Part shown: positions 37,730 through 47,700 of the stretch, piece by piece | Layout: every line of letters begins with the position of its first letter | Position numbering within the stretch: position 1 is the first letter of the stretch | Source of the DNA: Oceanicoccus sp. KOV_DT_Chl | GTDB taxonomy: Bacteria > Pseudomonadota > Gammaproteobacteria > Pseudomonadales > Dasaniaceae | DNA length: 64,000 nt | Reading direction: 5' to 3' | Assembly: GCF_900120175.1 (NCBI RefSeq) | Contig: NZ_FQLF01000001.1 | Span: 124,001 to 188,000, forward strand | The notes under the pieces: model-generated | The model's input: the letters and a program-made list of their open reading frames with translations, nothing else | What the model was told of the DNA's origin: nothing | The model's database searches: none | Made by a program: the position numbers and the translations under genes

Positions 37730-38911
37730 ATGGAACGTTATCTCATAGTATCAACAGATGGTCATGCAGGGTTGCCGATGGAAGGTTACCGGGATTATCT
37801 GGACAAAAAATATCACCGGGCATTTGATGAGGCGCTACCTGTTCAGAAGGAAATGACCCGCAAGTTTGAAGAGTCGCTGTTGTTGACTGAGTTCAATGAC
37901 AAGTGGCGCGAAGAAACTGCTAACGGTTTAGCAGGTGCATGGGATGGAGCTGTGCGAAACCGGGTGATTGATGGCGATGGTGTGGCTGCCGAAGTGCTGT
38001 TTCCGGATGGTATTACTGAAATGAATTCACCTCCATTTGGTGCTGGCCTTAGTTTAAAGCCGTGGGGAGTTGACCCGGATTTACAGTGGGCGGGTGCGCG
38101 TGCTCACAACCGATGGATGGCAGAATTTTGCAAAGAGGATCCTGTTCGAAGAATTGGGCTGGCTATTGTGCTTATGCTTTACGATGTAGATGTCGCTTTG
38201 GCAGAAATAAAGTGGGCGCATAAAAACGGATTTCGCGGCATTCTGATTCCTCCGTTGATGGGTGAGAGAGACGCCTATAATCATCCTAAATATTACCCTA
38301 TATGGGAATATTGTCAGGAACACGGCATCGTTATTCACACGCATTCTGGTCCATCGCCTGACTATGACATGACCCTTCCCGGCGCGATTGGTGTATTTGT
38401 TACCGAGTTTGCTTGGTGGGCAGCCCGTCCCTTGTGGTTTTTGGTCTTTGGTGGTGTGTTCGAGTTATTCCCTAGATTAAAGTTTGTGATTACTGAGGTC
38501 AGTGAGTTCTGGATACCGCACGTTTTAGAATTGATGGATGTACGTGCATCAACAAAACATACGACAGGTAAGTTGGGAGACTTTCGCAGTAACCTGACGA
38601 TGAAGCCGAGTGAATACTTTAATCGAAATTGCTGGGTTGGGGCGTCTGCTTTATTTGATGAGGGTTCAACTGCTGTTCGTAACGAAATCGGTATTAACAA
38701 TGTTATGTGGGGTACAGATTATCCGCACCCTGAAGGCAGTTGGCCGCATACGCATGAGAAAATGCTGAAATATTTGAAAGGCGTTCCTGAGAGAGAATTA
38801 GAACTTATGTTGAGTGGTAACGCTGTTGATTGTTACGGACTTGATTTGAAGCCGCTTAATACAATTGCCGAACGTATTGGTCCCTTAAAATCAGATTTTG
38901 TTGCTGACTAA
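37730..38911 (+). CDS. Amidohydrolase-superfamily (COG2159) enzyme
   Basis: A 393-residue TIM-barrel metal enzyme of the decarboxylase/hydrolase type. The first-strand motif is STDGHAGLP (in place of the common DxHxH). Later metal and active-site segments are IHTHSGPSP, FVITEVSEFWIPHVLE and the closing MWGTDYPHPEGSWPHT with the final aspartate. Relatives include ACMSD and gamma-resorcylate decarboxylase and many uncharacterised proteins of aromatic catabolism. The gene heads a plus-strand run with Rieske oxygenase, HsaA-like, HsaD-like and SDR genes. Its reaction is unknown; decarboxylation or hydrolysis of a ring intermediate is possible. Confidence 0.85.
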   Translation: MERYLIVSTDGHAGLPMEGYRDYLDKKYHRAFDEALPVQKEMTRKFEESLLLTEFNDKWREETANGLAGAWDGAVRNRVIDGDGVAAEVLFPDGITEMNSPPFGAGLSLKPWGVDPDLQWAGARAHNRWMAEFCKEDPVRRIGLAIVLMLYDVDVALAEIKWAHKNGFRGILIPPLMGERDAYNHPKYYPIWEYCQEHGIVIHTHSGPSPDYDMTLPGAIGVFVTEFAWWAARPLWFLVFGGVFELFPRLKFVITEVSEFWIPHVLELMDVRASTKHTTGKLGDFRSNLTMKPSEYFNRNCWVGASALFDEGSTAVRNEIGINNVMWGTDYPHPEGSWPHTHEKMLKYLKGVPERELELMLSGNAVDCYGLDLKPLNTIAERIGPLKSDFVAD

Positions 38912-38933
38912 AGACAGTATTATGGAGAAAATA

Positions 38934-39902
38934 ATGACAAAGAGATTTCCAATGCCGATGCCTTTCGGTTGGTTCGCAATTGGGTATAGTGATGAGTTAG
39001 CTATTTCTGAGATTAAAAACATTTATTACTTTGACCGCGAAATGGTGTTGTTTCGCACAGAAGCTGGGAAAGTGAGTTTAATTGATCCTGCTTGTCCGCA
39101 TTTGGGTGCTCATCTGGGGCATGGTGGAACGGTGCAGGGTGAGTCGATTCGCTGCCCTTTTCATCATTGGCAATTCGACACCGAGGGGGTAATTAGTGAT
39201 ATCCCCTATGCGCAGCGTATACCCGCCAAGTGGGAGGGCAAGGCTTGCCTTAAAACGTACTCTGTCTGCGAGAAGAATAATGTCATCTGGGCTTGGTATC
39301 ATCCTGAGGATGAGGCACCGGATCATGATGTTATTGAGCTAACTGAGGCCACTGACCCTGAGTGGTCTGAGCCGCGTCGTTATATGTGGACAATTAAATC
39401 CTGTCCACAGGAAATAGCGGAAAACGGTGTTGATAAGGCGCATTTTAAATTCGTTCATAATATGGAGGCGGTGCCAGAGGGAAAAACCACTTACGACGGA
39501 CGGGTACGTAAATCATCAGTGAGTGGCGTTAGTCAAATGGTGATTAATGAAGCGGGTGATGAAATGACGGTAGAGCGAAACGTGCAAGTTGTGCAAAACG
39601 GTGCGGGGCAAAAATGGACTCGATTCTCTGGTTTGATTGATTATTTGTTGCAGGTGTTAGTTACGCCAGTGAATGACGAGCTTGTTGAAATTCGGTTTTC
39701 TTATACGCATCCTAATTGGCCGGAAGATTCAATTAACCACATGATATTTGATGCGGCGGTGGACGCTACAAACGGCCAGACAGGTGTGGAGGGAGATATT
39801 CCTATTTGGAATAAAAAATTCCATCATGTTAACCCAATTCTGTGTGATGGTGATGGTCCCGTGATGCAATTTCGAAAATACTTTGCACAATTCTATATTT
39901 AG
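38934..39902 (+). CDS. Rieske [2Fe-2S] oxygenase subunit (KshA/DAF-36-like)
   Basis: The terminal oxygenase of a Rieske monooxygenase; 322 residues from the ATG at 38934, chosen for GGAG at 7-base spacing. The Rieske cluster is bound by C54-P-H56 in CPHLGAHLGHGG and C74/H77 in CPFHHW. The mononuclear iron site is in ENGVDKAHFKFVH (D..H....H). The N-terminal MPFGWFAIGYSDEL resembles the group containing 3-ketosteroid 9-alpha-hydroxylase and cholesterol 7-desaturase. It needs a ferredoxin/reductase, and no such gene is adjacent. Ring hydroxylation of a steroid-like substrate is the best guess. Confidence 0.88.
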   Translation: MTKRFPMPMPFGWFAIGYSDELAISEIKNIYYFDREMVLFRTEAGKVSLIDPACPHLGAHLGHGGTVQGESIRCPFHHWQFDTEGVISDIPYAQRIPAKWEGKACLKTYSVCEKNNVIWAWYHPEDEAPDHDVIELTEATDPEWSEPRRYMWTIKSCPQEIAENGVDKAHFKFVHNMEAVPEGKTTYDGRVRKSSVSGVSQMVINEAGDEMTVERNVQVVQNGAGQKWTRFSGLIDYLLQVLVTPVNDELVEIRFSYTHPNWPEDSINHMIFDAAVDATNGQTGVEGDIPIWNKKFHHVNPILCDGDGPVMQFRKYFAQFYI

Positions 39903-40072
39903 AATAGACCCGAAAGTATTTAAGTTTATTGCATAGAATTAAGGTTTACATGAAAACTATGAAGTAATGACTGCTCAAGCGATGAATAGCTGGGACGTGT
40001 TGTCAGAGATTCGATTTTAGCTATGCAAACTCGTTAGTATATATCGTGAAAAAAACGAAGAGGAACACTATT

Positions 40073-41280
40073 GTGAATATGATTGAATTGGGTAGAAGCG
40101 GTGGTATCTACAGTATGGGTTCACCCCGTGCAGAAGAATTAATACAAAAAGCGAAGGAATTACAGCCTGTGTTACGTGAGCGGGCGGCGCAATGTAAGGC
40201 GGACAAAAGAGTTCCTGATGAAACTGTTAAAGATTTTCAGAAAGCTGGTTTTTTTAAGATACTGCAGTCTGAAGAGTATGGTGGTTATTCGATGGATCCT
40301 CAGGTTTTTTATTCTGTGGTACTCGAGTTAGCTAAGGCGTGTATGTCTTCAGCATGGATTTTTTCAGTCATAGGTGTGCATAACTGGCAACTAAACTTGT
40401 TTGATAAGCAGGCTTCTAAGGATGTTTGGGGTAGTGATCCTGCGACATTAATCTCTTCTTCTTACGCCCCTATGGGGGGGGTTACACCTGTTGAAGGAGG
40501 TTTCAAGCTGACTGGTCGTTGGAGTTTTTCCAGTGGTTGTGAGCATTGCGATTGGGTCTTCGTTGGCGCAGTAGTACCGACAGAAGAGGAGCCTTGGAAT
40601 ATGTTGAATTATCGCACCTTTCTACTGCCGAAGGAGGATTACGAAATCTTTCAAAACTGGGATGTAGTTGGTCTTGAAGGAACAGGAAGCCATGACATTG
40701 TTGTTATGGATAAGTTTGTTCCGGAGCACCGAACGCATAAAATGCTAGAAGATATGAGTGGCGAAAAACATGCATCTAAGCCCCTCTGTATCGATTGCCA
40801 TTTATGCAGGTATTTTCCAGAGCAGTTTGCACTGCATCTTTAGGTGCGGTCGAAAGTGTGCTTGACGCTTATGTTGAAGTTGCTAAAACACGTGTCGCTG
40901 GTCCGGTACCTATGTGTGATGACCCGGGTGCGAAGAAAGTTGCTGCTAGAGCGAAATCTGAAATTGAGCATATGAAACTGATTATGTATAGCAATTTTGA
41001 TCACATGTTAGATGCTGCTAGTAAAGGAGAAGCTGTGCCAATGGTTGACCGCGCTCGGTATAGATATGATGCGTCCATGGTTGCAGATCAGTGCTTGGAG
41101 CTCTCTTCACTTATGCTTAAAGCAGGTGGTTCTGGAGGTATACGACTTGGTAGTGAAATGCTGGATCGTCATCTTGATATTTTTGCTAGCCAGGCTCATA
41201 TCGCAAATATTTCTGAACCTTTCGCCGTTAATTTAGGTGGTATATTGTTTGGACAGGAACCTTCAGACCCTAGCCTTTAA
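40073..41280 (+). CDS. Acyl-CoA-dehydrogenase-fold flavin monooxygenase (HsaA-like), one-base frameshift
   Basis: A group D flavin monooxygenase hydroxylating an aromatic ring, as HsaA does on seco-steroids. The reconstructed protein has about 402 residues. The N-terminal part has RERAAQCKADKRVPDETVKDFQ and GFFKILQSEEYGGY, and the C-terminal part the family's ACAD_2-type helices. Frame 1 ends in a run of cysteine and histidine codons after SKPL. Adding one C to CCCC at 40781-40784 gives PPLYRLPFMQVFSRAVCTASLGAVESVL. I chose GTG at 40073 because GAGG lies about 9 bases upstream. The enzyme needs reduced flavin from a separate reductase (HsaB), which is not in the window. Confidence 0.85.
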
Positions 41281-41305
41281 ATAGTTATTGTTGAATACAG
41301 CTGCG

Positions 41306-41334
41306 TGCGAGCAAATCTCTTGCTCGCATTATTT
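41306..41334 (+). terminator. Rho-independent terminator between HsaA-like and HsaD-like genes
   Basis: TGCGAGCAA (41306-41314) and TTGCTCGCA (41320-41328) pair perfectly over nine bases with a five-base loop, followed by TTATTT. It lies 26 bases after the HsaA-like stop and 24 bases before the HsaD-like start. Confidence 0.8.
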
Positions 41335-41357
41335 AGAATAAGTCAGAGGATAGGTAG

Positions 41358-42185
41358 ATGGGGTTAAATGGAGTATTACCTGAGGGTAATTATGCAGATT
41401 GTGCTAACGGTCACCGTATGCATTATCTTGATGTTGGTGAAGGTCCTGTAGTCGTTTTTCTTCATGGTTCGGGACCTGGTGCCAGTGGCCACAGTAATTT
41501 TAAAGGTAACTATCTTTGGCTGGTGGAGCAGGGTTATCGCTGCCTGGTACTTGATCTTGTCGGCTTTGGTTTTTCTGATAAACCAGATGATGTTGATCAT
41601 CCGCTGTCCTTCTTTGTGGAATGCGTCAAGCAAACGCTGGACGTGATTGGTGTTAAAAACTGTGCGGTAGTGGGGAATTCTTTAGGTGGCGCTATTGCCA
41701 TAGGTCTTGCTCTGGAATGCCCGAAATTAGTAGAGAAGTTAATTCTGTTAGCGCCTGGTGGCATGAGTCCAACAGAAGAATATATGGAAATGAGCGGCAT
41801 GCTTAAAATGATCGAGGTATATGGTTCCGGTGAACCTATTACAGCGGAGGTCATGAAGGAGTTATTTTCTTTTGGTTTAATGCACGACCCAAAATATGCC
41901 ACAGATGAGCTCGTGGCTGAGCGGTTACAGATAATGGAAATCATGAATTTCCACGTAATGATGACCATGCAAATACCTCATTTGGTAGAAAAACTTCCAG
42001 AATTAGCTTGCCCGGTTTTAGCATTCTGGGGTACCAATGAAAGAATGATGCCTGATAGTGGAATTTTGGGGCTGGCAAAAAATTGTGAAAATTTAAAAAT
42101 GATTCTCGTATCGGAATGTGGTCATTGGGTACAGGTGGAGCATGAAGAAATGTTCAATCGTGAATCTCTTGAGTTTTTGTCTTAA
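41358..42185 (+). CDS. Meta-cleavage product hydrolase, alpha/beta fold (HsaD-like)
   Basis: Cleaves the carbon-carbon bond of the ring-fission product. The 275-residue protein has FLHGSGPGASG (oxyanion loop), the nucleophile in VVGNSLGGAIA, and the histidine in CGHWVQVEH, closely matching HsaD/BphD enzymes. The segment that normally carries the catalytic aspartate (WG-x-x-D-R) reads WGTNERMMP, so glutamate replaces aspartate. AGAGGATAGG precedes the ATG. It is preceded by a terminator and followed by an SDR. The natural substrate should be the product of the extradiol dioxygenase at 15.4 kb. Confidence 0.9.
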   Translation: MGLNGVLPEGNYADCANGHRMHYLDVGEGPVVVFLHGSGPGASGHSNFKGNYLWLVEQGYRCLVLDLVGFGFSDKPDDVDHPLSFFVECVKQTLDVIGVKNCAVVGNSLGGAIAIGLALECPKLVEKLILLAPGGMSPTEEYMEMSGMLKMIEVYGSGEPITAEVMKELFSFGLMHDPKYATDELVAERLQIMEIMNFHVMMTMQIPHLVEKLPELACPVLAFWGTNERMMPDSGILGLAKNCENLKMILVSECGHWVQVEHEEMFNRESLEFLS

Positions 42186-42382
42186 ATCTCTCAGTGCGAC
42201 TTAAATTGAGCTCAGGCAAACCGAAGTGATTTGGCTTTGAAGATTAATGCTACTGGATTAACTCCGCCGATACTAAAATATGTTGCGGACTATTCGGGGC
42301 CAACAATCTCTTTTAAGTTAGGTAAGGTGTTTATTGCTTGGTTGTAACTGCTGACACTGACATATTATTGGAAACACAAAAA

Positions 42383-43252
42383 ATGAATGACTTTAAAGGT
42401 AAAACTGCCGTTGTAACTGGCGGTGCCAGTGGCATTGGTCGCTGCCTCTGTGATGTTTTTGCTCGAGAGGGTATGAATATCGTTGTCGCAGACATAGAAG
42501 AGAAAGTTTTGGATGTGGCTGTCTCAGAGCTTATTGCAGCGGGTGTCAATGCTATTGGTGTTGTGACAGATGTAACTGAACCGAAATCGGTTTTGGCATT
42601 GGCTGACAAAGCCTTCGAGGTCTATGGCAATGTTCATATTCTTTGCAACAATGCAGGAGTAGGCATTAAAGAAGCTGCTCGCCGAATCTGGACATTGACC
42701 CCTAACGACTGGCAATGGGGTTACAGTGTTAATGTTATGGGTGCTGTGAATGGAATTAGTGCGTTCGTTCCCCGTATGTTGGAGAATGGGGAAGAGGGTC
42801 ATGTTGTCAATACTACGTCAGGCAATGGCGGATGTTATCCTTTTCCAACGACACCTATTTATGCGTCTTCAAAAGCGGCTGTGACTAGTTTAACAGAAGT
42901 GTTGCATTACCAGTTTTTGATGGATGCAGCGTCGATACAGGCACACCTGTTATACCCTGGGCCACATCTAGTTAATACTCAGATACTTGCTTCACAGCGT
43001 AACCGTCAGGAGGCTTTCAAAGATGACGACGAGGTTGAAGATTATCTGTCCATGGAAGATTTGAAGAAAGCGAGTGTCGGTCAGGATGTCGAATTCAAAT
43101 TGACTGAGCCAGCTGAGGTTGCAGAAAGCTGTATAGAAGGTATTCGCAATGGTCAATTCTGGATTCGCCCCTATATTGACGAACATCAAGAGAAGATTAA
43201 GGCCCGTTGTGAAAGCCTCTTGAACAATACCAATCCAATACTTGCCGGTTAG
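42383..43252 (+). CDS. Classical SDR oxidoreductase
   Basis: A 289-residue short-chain dehydrogenase with VTGGASGIGRCLC, NNAGVGIKEAARRIW, a serine in NTTSGNGG and catalytic YASSK. The start ATG at 42383 was chosen because the protein from there begins like other family members (MNDFKGKTAVVTGG); GGAA lies upstream. The long C-terminal tail with QFWIRPYIDEHQEKI resembles that of the SDR at 36.5 kb. It ends the plus-strand ring-degradation run and is followed by a strong hairpin. Confidence 0.85.
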   Translation: MNDFKGKTAVVTGGASGIGRCLCDVFAREGMNIVVADIEEKVLDVAVSELIAAGVNAIGVVTDVTEPKSVLALADKAFEVYGNVHILCNNAGVGIKEAARRIWTLTPNDWQWGYSVNVMGAVNGISAFVPRMLENGEEGHVVNTTSGNGGCYPFPTTPIYASSKAAVTSLTEVLHYQFLMDAASIQAHLLYPGPHLVNTQILASQRNRQEAFKDDDEVEDYLSMEDLKKASVGQDVEFKLTEPAEVAESCIEGIRNGQFWIRPYIDEHQEKIKARCESLLNNTNPILAG

Positions 43253-43565
43253 CGATATTATCCAACCTATCGTTTGATATTAACGTTATCAAACGATAGG
43301 TACCAGGTCAGTCCGGTTAAGGTGAATGGTTAAAATATTATTTTGCCAAGCTTGTTATTGGACGCAGTAATTCTGTGATTAACGCTACTTGGTTACTTTA
43401 GTTAAGAAAGAGCATTTGTAACTTGCGAGTTCGCTGTAATTAACGCAATTTTTTATTCTAAAAGCACGAGCCATTAATCCGCGTTATAAACGATTAATTC
43501 AAAATATTGGGGATAAAAAACAGCGCTGTCCCACTCTGCAATTTTCCTCATAATGGAGTTTATCC
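43253..43565. other. Intergenic region with a 14-bp inverted repeat
   Basis: Contains the perfect inverted repeat at 43266-43300 and then AT-rich DNA leading to the efflux genes. No gene seen. Confidence 0.5.
43266..43300 (+). terminator. Perfect 14-bp inverted repeat after the SDR gene
   Basis: CCTATCGTTTGATA (43266-43279) and TATCAAACGATAGG (43287-43300) pair perfectly around TTAACGT. It starts 13 bases after the stop codon, so a terminator is the simplest reading, but there is no T-run. It could also be a regulator site for the efflux genes 265 bases downstream. Confidence 0.5.
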
Positions 43566-44765
43566 ATGCTTGAACGCTTGTGTTGCAGCACTATCATTCC
43601 TCTACTTTTATCTTCAGTTCTACTCGCTAGCTGTAGTGATAAGCAGCCCGTTTCCGGAAAAAAAATTGTGGAAGACGCACTACAGGTGCAAACCTTGATG
43701 TTGCAACCACAACACTGGCGCAGTAGCTTCGACAGTTATGGATATTTAGAATCTACTGAAACTGTTGATATTAGTATTGATTTCTCCGGCACTGTTCGAG
43801 AAGTAAATTTCAAGGAAGGAGAAGTCATACGTGCTGGACAGGTACTGATCAGACTGGATCGAAAAAAGCAGGAATTAAAACTCAAGCAGGCTGAAGCCTA
43901 TCTGGAAAGCGCCAAAGCCGAGCTGAGTAAATCCCAGAGCACTTACCAGCGCCATCGTAACTTGGTGACCACTGGCGCACTTTCACAGGAGCAGTTCAAA
44001 CAAAGCGAAGCAAACTTTACCCGTGCAGCCGCTGCGCTGAGTGAAGCCGAAGCAGCGCTGGCGCTGGCGCAACAGGATTTACGCGAAACAACCATTATTA
44101 GCCCTGTGGATGGGATCGTTGACCAGCGCAATGCGGAGCCAGGGCAAACTGTACTACCAGGCAATTCATTAGCTGTAGTTGAAGTTACCGATACCCTGCG
44201 TGCGGTAACCTATGTGAGTCAGCGCGAAGTTAACTTGTTGCGACTGGGTGAAGTAGCTGCCATGACCTGCCCTGGTGTACCAGGTCGAGAATATATAGCT
44301 CGCGTGGAGTTGGTCGGTAATAGTGCCGACCCGCAAACAGGTAATTTTGAGGTGAAGCTGACAGTAGGTAACAATGACCGTCAGCTCCGTGCAGGTATGT
44401 CAGTGAGGTTACGCCTTAAGGGTATGTTGAGAGAGAACACTATTCTTATTCCAGAGGCGGCATTGGTGGATAGAAATCGGCGCCGGGTAGTTTTCCGAAT
44501 TGCTAATGGTCGCGCACAGGAAGTAGAACCGATGATTGGTGTAGGTGGGGATGGCCAAATCCCCATTTTTTCTGGACTGAGAGCGGGTGATCAATTGATT
44601 CTGGGGCCATTGCCGCTATTGCAACATGGCAGCCTGGTTACATCCAAAAACAGTGAAGATACTAGTGCTGATACTCAGCCGTATAACAACACGGAAATTT
44701 CAAGAGAGCTTACTGAAAGTGTGCCTGTCACTGCTGAAGAAAGTGTTGAGAGTAGCGCCAAGTGA
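43566..44765 (+). CDS. RND efflux periplasmic adaptor lipoprotein (HlyD/MexA family)
   Basis: The membrane-fusion subunit of a tripartite efflux pump, 399 residues. The signal ends at a lipobox (LLASC), so it is anchored by lipid. SIDFSGTVREVNFKEGEVIRAGQ begins the lipoyl half, an alpha-hairpin follows (KQAEAYLESAKAELSKSQSTY), and RETTIISPVDGIVDQRNAEPGQ closes the lipoyl domain. GGAG precedes the ATG. The stop overlaps the permease start in a GTGA arrangement. The last 60 residues are a polar Ser/Thr/Glu-rich tail. No outer-membrane channel gene follows. Confidence 0.94.
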   Translation: MLERLCCSTIIPLLLSSVLLASCSDKQPVSGKKIVEDALQVQTLMLQPQHWRSSFDSYGYLESTETVDISIDFSGTVREVNFKEGEVIRAGQVLIRLDRKKQELKLKQAEAYLESAKAELSKSQSTYQRHRNLVTTGALSQEQFKQSEANFTRAAAALSEAEAALALAQQDLRETTIISPVDGIVDQRNAEPGQTVLPGNSLAVVEVTDTLRAVTYVSQREVNLLRLGEVAAMTCPGVPGREYIARVELVGNSADPQTGNFEVKLTVGNNDRQLRAGMSVRLRLKGMLRENTILIPEAALVDRNRRRVVFRIANGRAQEVEPMIGVGGDGQIPIFSGLRAGDQLILGPLPLLQHGSLVTSKNSEDTSADTQPYNNTEISRELTESVPVTAEESVESSAK

Positions 44766-47700
44766 AATCTCTTATTGCATTTTTCGCTCGTCGTACGTTG
44801 CTGGTCAATATGATTCTAGCCATGATAATAATGGCGGGAATTATGGTGTTACGTTCTCAGGAGTACAGCAGTTACCCGTCAATGGATCTCGGTAACTTCA
44901 CCATTACCACCATTCAACCCGGCGCTAGTGCCAACGATGTCGAGCTATCTGTCACAGTGCCATTGGAGGAACAAATACTTGAGTTGGACGGGTTAGATGA
45001 AATGGTCTCCAGTAGTATGGAGGGCGTCTCTAGTATTTTGGTTAAGGCAAACCCTGATAATAACGTCAGTCAAAATGCCAAATTTGCAGTTGACCTGCAA
45101 AAGGCTATTGATCGTGCTGATGCCCACCTACCTAAGAACCTGCCGTTAAAGCCTGATATACATCGTCACAATCCGGATGTTATTCCCGTCATGGAGTTAT
45201 TGTTACATGGCAATGTATCCGAAGAAACGCTTCGGCATACCGCACGACAATTACACACAGAGCTGATGCAATTACCTGATGTGGCCGGTGTTGATAAAGA
45301 GGGTTATAGAAACAAGGAAGTAAAAATCTTACTCGACCCGCAGCGGGTACACCAGTTGGGCATCAGCTACGATGAAATAATTGCTGCGGTTACTGGCCGA
45401 AACGTACGAGATTCCGGAGGCTCTCTTAACTCATTCAAAAGTGAGAAAGATATTATTACGGTCGGCGAGTTTCGCGATCCCAAGGAGTTAGCCGAAGTTA
45501 TCATTCGGGTCAATGGCCCCGCCAATTATTTACGTGTTCGTGATATTGCTGAAGTCGTTATTGATTACGAAGACTGGAGTATTCAATCATTCACAGATGG
45601 TACGCCGGGTATTAGTCTGTTGGTAAAAAAAGAAGCCGATGCCGATGGTCTTAAGGTCGCCAGGCAACTGCGTGTCTTTGTTGAAGAAGCCAATCTGCGA
45701 TTGCCACATGGCGTTACATTATCTACGTTTAATGATACTACACGTTACACGCGCAACATGCTGACTTCGCTGGTGAATAATGCAATCGCAGGCATTATTC
45801 TTGTATTTCTTGTGCTCATGTCTTTTTTTCCCTTTCGCTTTACCATTTGGGTTGCGGCGGGAATTCCTACTGCAATTATGCTGGCGTTTATCTTTATGGT
45901 GTTTTTTGATATGAGCATCAATCAGACCAGTATTGGTGCTTTAATCCTGATGTTAGGGATATTGGTGGATGATGCTATCGTTGTCGCTGAAAATATTTTC
46001 CAACACAAAGAAGCGGGTGAAGACCCTATCAATGCAGCTATTAATGGTACCTATGGAATAGCTGCACCGGTGCTTACTAGCTCTGCAACAACGTTGTTTG
46101 CTTTTGCGCCTTTGTTATTTTTATCCGGTATTGAAGGCAAGTTTATGTGGGTTATTCCCGCAATGGTAATGATGGTGTTGGCGGCCTCGATACTGGAATG
46201 TAATTTGATGTTGCCCGCGCATATGGCTTCGGCACTAAAATCACAAGATAAAAAAGCCGCCAAGGGTTTTCGTAATTGGTTTAAGCCGGTTGAAAGGTTC
46301 TATCGTTGGTGGCTAAGCCATGTTCTCAGTCATCGTTATTTGGCATTTATCGCAACCACTATTGGCGCTGTTCTGATAGGGTGGGTCAGCATTCAATCGA
46401 TAGACATAAACCTTTATCCCGATGGGGATATCGATAATATTCTAATCAAGACAGAGTTACCTGTAGGTACTTCGTTTGAGCAAACCCGTAACGCTTTGGC
46501 ATCGATGGATGCAGAAATTAGAGCCCTGGTAGCGGCCGAAGATATCCTCAATATTAAATTTACTGTTGGCCATCATGACAACGGTGACGTAAATAGTGTG
46601 ACGGAAGGGCGCCAGCCTTCATGGGGTTTAATTAGCATATTTTTAGTGCCTTTAGAGGAGCGCGAAAATGATGCCCTAAGCATTCTTTCCAAGTTGAGAA
46701 AGAATTTTTCCAACCGCGAAGATTACAATAGTATTGTGGTCGAACCCTATCGCAATACGCCGCCAACTGGGCGTTCGGTCGAGGTGGATATTATTGGCAA
46801 TCATGAGCACCGCTATCTAGTGGCCGATGCGCTCACTAATCTGTTGCAAGCACAACCGGGTGTTAGTGAAGTCTGGACTACTTACAGTCCCGGTAAAGAC
46901 CTGATTGAGCTTGAGCTTAATCACGAGGCAATTGCCGATTATGGTCTCACCGTTTCTAGTATCACCCGCGCAGTGCGCATTGCTTTTGATGGCCTGTTGA
47001 TTGATGAGCTCCAAACCGTGGATGAACGTATTAAATTCCGCTTGCAATTTCAGCAGCCGGAACAGGGAAAACTGGAAACGCTATATGGCCTGACGATCAT
47101 CAATAATCGTGGTGAGCCAGTGTTATTACGCAGTGTTGCCGAGCTAGTCAGTCATCCTGGTGAATCGTCTATTCGCCATTTTTTCGGTGATCGTAGTATT
47201 ACCGTTTATGCGGAAATTGATAAATCTTTTATTTCCGTTGCTAAGATTAATCAAATTGTTACCAGCTATATAGAAGATAATCAATTACGCGCTCGCTACC
47301 CACAGCTTCGTATTCTGCAGGGCGGTGAGGTGAAGCGACAAAAAGATGCGCTTGGCAATGTGGGTAATGCGGCGGTGTTAGCAATGGCTGGAATTCTGTT
47401 TTTGCTGGTATTGCTGTTTAGCTCTGTTAGCCAGCCGTTGTTGGTGATGCTGGTTATTCCATTGGGTATGGTTGGTGTTTTTCTAGCTTTTGCGGTGCAG
47501 GGTTTTGATTTAAGTATGTCGGCTATGGTGGGAATGACCGGTTTGGCAGGGATATTAATAAATGACTCTCTGATTATGATTGATCGTCTAAACAAAAATA
47601 GAGGTGAGGGGCCGTTAAGTCAGCGACAAATTGTAGACGCCGCTGGTTCGCGTTTGCGCCCCGTTTTTATTACGACACTAACAACCGTCGCGGGTTTATT

